A program made the position numbers and the translations under genes. The notes below the pieces were generated by a model. It did no database searches. It had not been told where the DNA came from and saw only the letters and a list, made by a program, of their open reading frames with translations. From Bacteroidota bacterium (GTDB taxonomy: Bacteria > Bacteroidota > Bacteroidia > AKYH767-A > OLB10), in the NCBI GenBank assembly GCA_025352785.1, contig JANXSD010000084.1, forward strand, positions 1 through 36,941: DNA of 36,941 bases, given 5' to 3'. The first letter of the stretch is position 1; every line of letters begins with the position of its first letter. Below are positions 32,289 to 36,941 of the stretch, piece by piece.

Positions 32289-35200
32289 ATGGAAAAAAAA
32301 TATTGGAAAGGTGTCGAAGAACTGAATAACAGTCCTGAATTTACGCGCCTTCGCGACAACGAGTTCTTCGAAAATTTGCCGATCGATGAGGTGCTTCAAA
32401 ACAAAGCATCATCAACATCATCAACTTCTCGTCGTGACTTTTTAAAGTTTCTGGGTTTCGGTGTGGCGGCGGCTTCACTTGCAGCATGTGAGGCTCCTGT
32501 AAAAAAGGCGATTCCTTATGTTGTAAAACCGGAAGAAATAACTTATGGTGTTCCAGATTATTATGCTTCTGCATTTTTTGATGGTAATGATTATTGTAGT
32601 GTTTTAGTAAAAACACGCGAAGGTCGTCCAATAAAAATTGAAGGAAACGAACTATCATCAGTAACAAAAGGCGGAACCAATGCTCGTGTTCAAGCATCTG
32701 TTTTAAGTTTATATGATTCTGCTCGCTTAACAACTCCTTTATCTTCAAAGAAGAAGGCAACATGGAGTGAAGTAGATGCAGCAATAACAAGCAAACTCGC
32801 ACAATCAGCAGCTTCTGGTAAGAAAATTGTGATTTTGAGTAGCACATTGCCAAGCCCTACTACTAAAAAAATCATCACTGAATTCTCTTCAAAATATCCT
32901 ACCACAGAACATATCGTTTATGATGCAGTTTCTTATTATGGTTTGTTAAAAGGTAATGAGCTTTCTTTTGGAAAATCCATGATTCCATCTTATCGTTTTG
33001 ATAATGCAGAAGTGATCGTAAGTTTTGCTGCGGATTATCTAGCTACCTGGCTTTCACCGATCGAATTCGCTCGTCAATATGCAATTACACGTAAATTGAG
33101 AGATGGTAAGAAGAACATGTCACGCCATATTCAATTTGAATCAACTCTTTCGTTGACAGGTTCGAATGCTGACAACAGATATAAATTAAAACCTAGTCAA
33201 CTTTCATCTGCAGTAGCAAATCTTTACAATAAAATTGCCGCTGTCACTGGTGGAGCTTCTGTCTCTTCTTCTGCAACGCCACAAGATAAAGCAATTGAAA
33301 AAGTTGCTCAGGAATTGCTGAATGCTAAAGGTAAAAGTCTTGTGGTTAGTGGATCGAATGATCCCAACGAACAAGTATTAGTTAATGCAATCAATCATTT
33401 ATTAGGCAATTATAACACTACAATTAATCTCAATCAAGAATGTAATCTACGCGCAAGCAATGATGCAGCGGTGATTGAATTAATGAGTAAAATGAATGCT
33501 GGTGAAGTAGGAACAATTATTTTCTGGAATACAAATCCTATCTATTCTTTACCAAACAGTAAAGATTTTCAGTCGGCACTTGCTAAAGTAGGAACGAAAG
33601 TTTCTTTTTCTGATCGTGAAGATGAAACAGCACAATATTGCGATTACGTTGCCCCCGAACATCATTACCTTGAATCATGGAATGACTTAGAGCCGTATAA
33701 AGGTTATTACAACCTTGTTCAACCTACTATACGCCCACTTTTTAATACACGTCAACCTCAAGAGAGTTTGATGAAATGGGCAGCAATGCCACAAGCTGAT
33801 TACTACGCTTACTTAGAAGAAAACTGGAAAAGTAATGTTTATGCGTTGCAAACTGGAATTACTTCAGGACACGCTTTCTGGACACAGTCACTTCGCAATG
33901 GAGTTTTTGAAGTAGCAGTAACAGCACCTTCTGCACCAGCATTTACTGGAAACGTTCAAGATGCAGCATCGAAGATTACGAAGCCAGGAACTGGAGTGGA
34001 ATTAGTAGCGTATGAGAAAACGGGAATAGCCAACGGTGCTCATGCAAATAATCCTTGGTTACAAGAGTTCCCCGATCCAATTTCTAAAGTTTGTTGGGAT
34101 AATTATTTTGCCATTCTTCCTTCGTATGCAGCCAAAATGGGTTACAAACAAGGTAATGTAATAGAAGTTAAAGTTGGAAATACTTCTGTAAAAGGACCCG
34201 TATTATTACAACCAGCAATGGCAGATGAAACAATTGCAATAGCAGTTGGATACGGACGCACAAAAGTTGGTAAAGCAGGAAATAATGTGGGAGTAAATGC
34301 TTATCCTTTAGTAACGATTGCAAATGCTGCAATGAAATATTATTCAGCTGCAACAGTAAGTAAAACCATTGAAGATGATTATCCATTAGCTGCAACACAA
34401 ACACACCATACTATGATGGGTCGTGAAATTGTAAAGGAGACTACTTTGTCAGCATGGTTAAAAGATGCGAAGGCAGGAAATCCAGAGGAGATGATCGAGA
34501 CTCCTTATGGCAAGAAAAAGGTGGAAGATGTTGATTTATGGGCTTCACAAAAGAACCCAGGATTTGATCGTCCTAACCATTCTTGGGGATTAGGAATCGA
34601 CTTAAACGCATGTATTGGTTGCGGCGCTTGCGTAGTAGCTTGTAATGCTGAAAATAATGTTGCAGTTGTAGGGAAAGACGAAGTAATGCGTTCACGCGAA
34701 ATGCATTGGATACGTATTGATCGTTACTATAGTAGTGATGTAACTAAGGAGAATGCTAGCGAAAAAGGATTAGGAAAGTTGGATATGTACGGTGAGATGG
34801 AAAAGCCTGCAGCAGAAAATCCTGATGTGGTTTTTCAACCAGTGATGTGTCAACATTGTAATAGTGCTCCTTGTGAAACGGTTTGTCCGGTAGTTGCGAC
34901 AACACATAGTTCAGAAGGGTTGAATATGATGGCGTATAATCGATGTGTAGGAACACGCTATTGTGCTAATAACTGCCCTTATAAAGTTCGCCGTTTCAAC
35001 TGGTTTGAATACACGAATAATGATAAGTTCCCATATACCATGACCGACAATCTTGGTAAAATGGTATTGAATCCTGATGTGGTAGTACGTTCACGTGGAG
35101 TAATGGAAAAATGCTCGATGTGTGTTCAACGAATTCAGTATGGTAAGTTGGAAGCTAAGAAAGCGGGTCGTCGTCCTCTGGATGGAGAGATCAATACTGC

Positions 35201-35381
35201 TTGTGCACAATCTTGTCCTACCAATGCATTAGTTTTTGGTGATTACAACGATCCACAAAGTGAAGTAAATAAGTTGGCTGTTGATGGCAGATCATACCAT
35301 CTCTTAGCGGAGATCAAAGTGAAGCCTGGGGTATTCTATCAGACAAAAGTTCGTAACAAAGAAGAAGGCAAAGAAGCCTAA
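32289..35381 (+). CDS. actB: Alternative complex III iron-sulfur subunit ActB
   Basis: The 1030-residue protein has a twin-arginine-type signal (SRRDFLKFLGFGVAAASLAA, then C67) that also ends in a lipobox, so it may be a lipid-anchored periplasmic subunit. Residues about 75-740 are related to molybdopterin oxidoreductases; ACIII members bind no molybdenum. The C-terminal ferredoxin-like part (about 770-1000) has the four cysteine clusters CIGCGACVVAC, CQHCNSAPCETVC, CVGTRYCANNC and CSMCVQ...CAQSC, expected to hold several iron-sulfur clusters. It relays electrons between quinol oxidation and the haem subunit. It is flanked by actA and actC in the conserved order. Confidence 0.96.
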   Translation: MEKKYWKGVEELNNSPEFTRLRDNEFFENLPIDEVLQNKASSTSSTSRRDFLKFLGFGVAAASLAACEAPVKKAIPYVVKPEEITYGVPDYYASAFFDGNDYCSVLVKTREGRPIKIEGNELSSVTKGGTNARVQASVLSLYDSARLTTPLSSKKKATWSEVDAAITSKLAQSAASGKKIVILSSTLPSPTTKKIITEFSSKYPTTEHIVYDAVSYYGLLKGNELSFGKSMIPSYRFDNAEVIVSFAADYLATWLSPIEFARQYAITRKLRDGKKNMSRHIQFESTLSLTGSNADNRYKLKPSQLSSAVANLYNKIAAVTGGASVSSSATPQDKAIEKVAQELLNAKGKSLVVSGSNDPNEQVLVNAINHLLGNYNTTINLNQECNLRASNDAAVIELMSKMNAGEVGTIIFWNTNPIYSLPNSKDFQSALAKVGTKVSFSDREDETAQYCDYVAPEHHYLESWNDLEPYKGYYNLVQPTIRPLFNTRQPQESLMKWAAMPQADYYAYLEENWKSNVYALQTGITSGHAFWTQSLRNGVFEVAVTAPSAPAFTGNVQDAASKITKPGTGVELVAYEKTGIANGAHANNPWLQEFPDPISKVCWDNYFAILPSYAAKMGYKQGNVIEVKVGNTSVKGPVLLQPAMADETIAIAVGYGRTKVGKAGNNVGVNAYPLVTIANAAMKYYSAATVSKTIEDDYPLAATQTHHTMMGREIVKETTLSAWLKDAKAGNPEEMIETPYGKKKVEDVDLWASQKNPGFDRPNHSWGLGIDLNACIGCGACVVACNAENNVAVVGKDEVMRSREMHWIRIDRYYSSDVTKENASEKGLGKLDMYGEMEKPAAENPDVVFQPVMCQHCNSAPCETVCPVVATTHSSEGLNMMAYNRCVGTRYCANNCPYKVRRFNWFEYTNNDKFPYTMTDNLGKMVLNPDVVVRSRGVMEKCSMCVQRIQYGKLEAKKAGRRPLDGEINTACAQSCPTNALVFGDYNDPQSEVNKLAVDGRSYHLLAEIKVKPGVFYQTKVRNKEEGKEA

Positions 35382-35425
35382 TAGGAAAATATTAATTAAA
35401 ATTTCAAAGAAACCATACGGCTCTT

Positions 35426-36826
35426 ATGCATAAAGAATCGGAACTCCGTCCACCATTAATCCTCGGAGACAAAACCTGGCACGACATCACAGAAGATGTT
35501 TGTCGCCCGGTGGAATCAAAAGCCAACAAGTGGTGGTGGCTGGCTTTCAGTTTAGCGGTAGCTGCCTTGCTTTGGTGGATCGTTGCAGTATCCTACACCC
35601 TCGGTACTGGTCTTGGTGTTTGGGGATTGAATAAAACAGTAGGTTGGGCATGGGATATCACCAATTTCGTTTGGTGGGTTGGTATAGGTCATGCTGGAAC
35701 ATTGATCTCCGCCATATTATTATTATTCCGTCAGAAATGGAGATTATCGATAAACAGATCCGCAGAAGCGATGACGATTTTCGCGGTAATCTGTGCTGCA
35801 TCATTTATCGTTACGCACATGGGTCGACCATGGGTGGCATATTGGCCAATACCACTTCCGAATCAGTTCGGATCATTATGGGTAAACTTTAACTCCCCAC
35901 TTGTTTGGGACGTTTTCGCGATCTCTACTTACTTCACCGTTTCATTAGTTTTTTGGTATACAGGATTAATTCCTGACTTCGCTGTCATTAGAGAAAGAGC
36001 TACTACAAAATGGCGCAAGCGTATCTATACTTTATTAAGTTTTGGATGGGTAGGATCAGCAAAAAACTGGCAACGTTTTGAAGAAGTATCCTTAGTGCTT
36101 GCAGGTATTTCTACGCCTCTGGTACTTTCGGTTCACTCCGTAGTATCGATGGATTTCGCAACATCATTAGTACCAGGATGGCATACCACAATTTTCCCTC
36201 CATATTTCGTTGCTGGTGCAGTATTCTCAGGATTTGCAATGGTGCAAACGCTACTTATTATCGTTCGTAAAGTATTAGGTCTTGAAGATTATATAACCAT
36301 CTATCACATCGATATGATGAACCGAGTAATTTTGATCACAGGATCGATTGTAGGAGTTGCCTATTTAACAGAATTCTTCATCGCTTGGTATTCAGGAGTT
36401 GAATATGAGCAATATGCTTTTATCAATCGTGCAACGGGTCCATATTGGTGGGCATACTGGAGTATGATGACGTGCAACGTAATCACGCCGCAGTTATTTT
36501 GGTCGACCAAATTACGAGAGAGTGTATTTGCAACATTCATCATTTCCATCTTCGTTAACATCGGTATGTGGTTCGAGCGTTTTGTAATTATCGTTACCTC
36601 GTTACATCGTGATTATATTCCATCCAGTTGGACCATGTACCACCCAACTTGGGTAGAAGCGGGAATCTTTATTGGATCACTCGGATTATTCTTTACTTGC
36701 TTCTTATTATTTGCTCGCGTATTCCCAGTGATAGCGATGAGTGAATTAAAAACGATTATCAAATCTTCATCGGAAGGGGCAAAGAAGAAACATGCTAAAA
36801 CAGTAACGCAAGAAGTTAACGTATGA
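35426..36826 (+). CDS. actC: Alternative complex III quinol-binding membrane subunit ActC (NrfD-like)
   Basis: The 466-residue NrfD/PsrC-family protein has about ten membrane helices. Conserved stretches include the N-terminal VWGLNKTVGWAWDITNFVWW and IGHAGTLISAILLLFRQKWR, then RSAEAMTIFA and the C-terminal GMWFERFVIIVTSLHRDYIP. It is one of two NrfD-like subunits (ActC, ActF) that bind quinol in ACIII. It follows actB by 44 bases and its stop overlaps the actD start (ATGA). The N-terminal hydrophilic tail (about 1-35) faces the cytoplasm in the family. Confidence 0.95.
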   Translation: MHKESELRPPLILGDKTWHDITEDVCRPVESKANKWWWLAFSLAVAALLWWIVAVSYTLGTGLGVWGLNKTVGWAWDITNFVWWVGIGHAGTLISAILLLFRQKWRLSINRSAEAMTIFAVICAASFIVTHMGRPWVAYWPIPLPNQFGSLWVNFNSPLVWDVFAISTYFTVSLVFWYTGLIPDFAVIRERATTKWRKRIYTLLSFGWVGSAKNWQRFEEVSLVLAGISTPLVLSVHSVVSMDFATSLVPGWHTTIFPPYFVAGAVFSGFAMVQTLLIIVRKVLGLEDYITIYHIDMMNRVILITGSIVGVAYLTEFFIAWYSGVEYEQYAFINRATGPYWWAYWSMMTCNVITPQLFWSTKLRESVFATFIISIFVNIGMWFERFVIIVTSLHRDYIPSSWTMYHPTWVEAGIFIGSLGLFFTCFLLFARVFPVIAMSELKTIIKSSSEGAKKKHAKTVTQEVNV

Positions 36827-36941
36827 GCGCTGCATCAAAGAAATTAGTTTACGGCATCTTCCAAGATGATGACGTAGTATTACAGGCAATCGCTACCTTA
36901 AAGAAAAAGGGATTGAATGTGAAAGATGTATTCTCTCCATT
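36823..36941 (+). CDS. actD: Alternative complex III subunit ActD (partial)
   Basis: The ATG at 36823 overlaps the actC stop by four bases. The 39 visible codons (MSAASKKLVYGIFQDDDVVL and onward to VKDVFSP) match the start of the DUF3341/ActD family, a membrane-anchored cytoplasmic subunit. The rest of this gene, and the usual actE and actF, lie beyond the window end. Confidence 0.9.
   Translation, partial: MSAASKKLVYGIFQDDDVVLQAIATLKKKGLNVKDVFSP

Noticed and set aside
32341-32853. 170-codon minus-strand open frame in actB
   Set aside because: It lies entirely inside the conserved ActB coding sequence and has a His/Leu-rich shadow composition.
1-36941. tRNA, rRNA, transposase or integrase genes
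   Set aside because: No tRNA-like cloverleaf region, rRNA sequence or intact mobile-element gene was recognised on either strand; a covariance-model search would be needed to exclude small RNAs.

Overview
The window is AT-rich chromosomal DNA from a member of the Bacteroidota (Chitinophagales/Sphingobacteriales-like; the genus cannot be fixed from sequence alone). The evidence is the ileS - TraR/DksA-like - lspA and rimP-nusA-infB gene orders, an alternative complex III (act) operon, an S46 dipeptidyl-peptidase, several promoters of the Bacteroidota type (-33 TTG, 19-bp spacer, -7 TAnnTTTG), and few recognisable Shine-Dalgarno sequences.

Layout. 1-1944: end of ileS, a DksA-like protein with a long histone-H1-like Lys/Ala/Pro tail, and lspA. 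2006-3591 (minus): a GNAT acetyltransferase and a family 9 glycosyltransferase. 3765-8967: rimP-nusA-infB with its own promoter, a leader hairpin and a strong terminator. 8968-14880: an accessory, partly decayed island. It holds a large proteasome-like Ntn hydrolase whose predicted nucleophile is Thr2, with a 72-aa partner; a fragment resembling the C-terminus of HsdR; an XRE-ImmA/IrrE metallopeptidase plus PIN toxin pair behind a palindromic operator laid over its promoter; a frameshifted SANT/Myb-like small gene; a broken LRAT-like gene; an isoprenylcysteine-methyltransferase-like membrane gene whose 5' end is out of frame at an (AAAT)5 tract; and a second XRE regulator. 14894-19169 (minus): a secreted protein and a TPR-histidine kinase/LuxR response-regulator pair. 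19525-24238: nucleoside transporter, S46 peptidase and two small exported proteins. 24418-28533: a light-related cluster (domain-swapped photolyase-like FAD protein, flavin reductase, FeS-BCP-type photolyase lacking most expected cluster cysteines, SDR, DUF2805). 28636-29671: a divergent dinB-like/HxlR pair with twin palindromic operators. 29831-30761: a DUF421 protein and a SPOR protein. 30984-36941: actABCD of alternative complex III, cut by the window end.

How they work together. The housekeeping blocks cover lipoprotein maturation, translation initiation with transcription elongation, and quinol oxidation feeding the respiratory chain. The accessory island carries genes of the kind found in toxin-antitoxin and defence loci. 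It has four reading-frame lesions within 1.3 kb, while the long genes around it are intact.

Most notable: the Thr-nucleophile hydrolase operon, the tetranucleotide-repeat switch candidate, the promoter-overlapping palindrome of the XRE-ImmA/PIN pair, the HxlR twin operators framing the dinB-like promoter, and the photolyase cluster with its unusual domain order and lost cluster ligands. No tRNA, rRNA, CRISPR array or intact transposase was seen.
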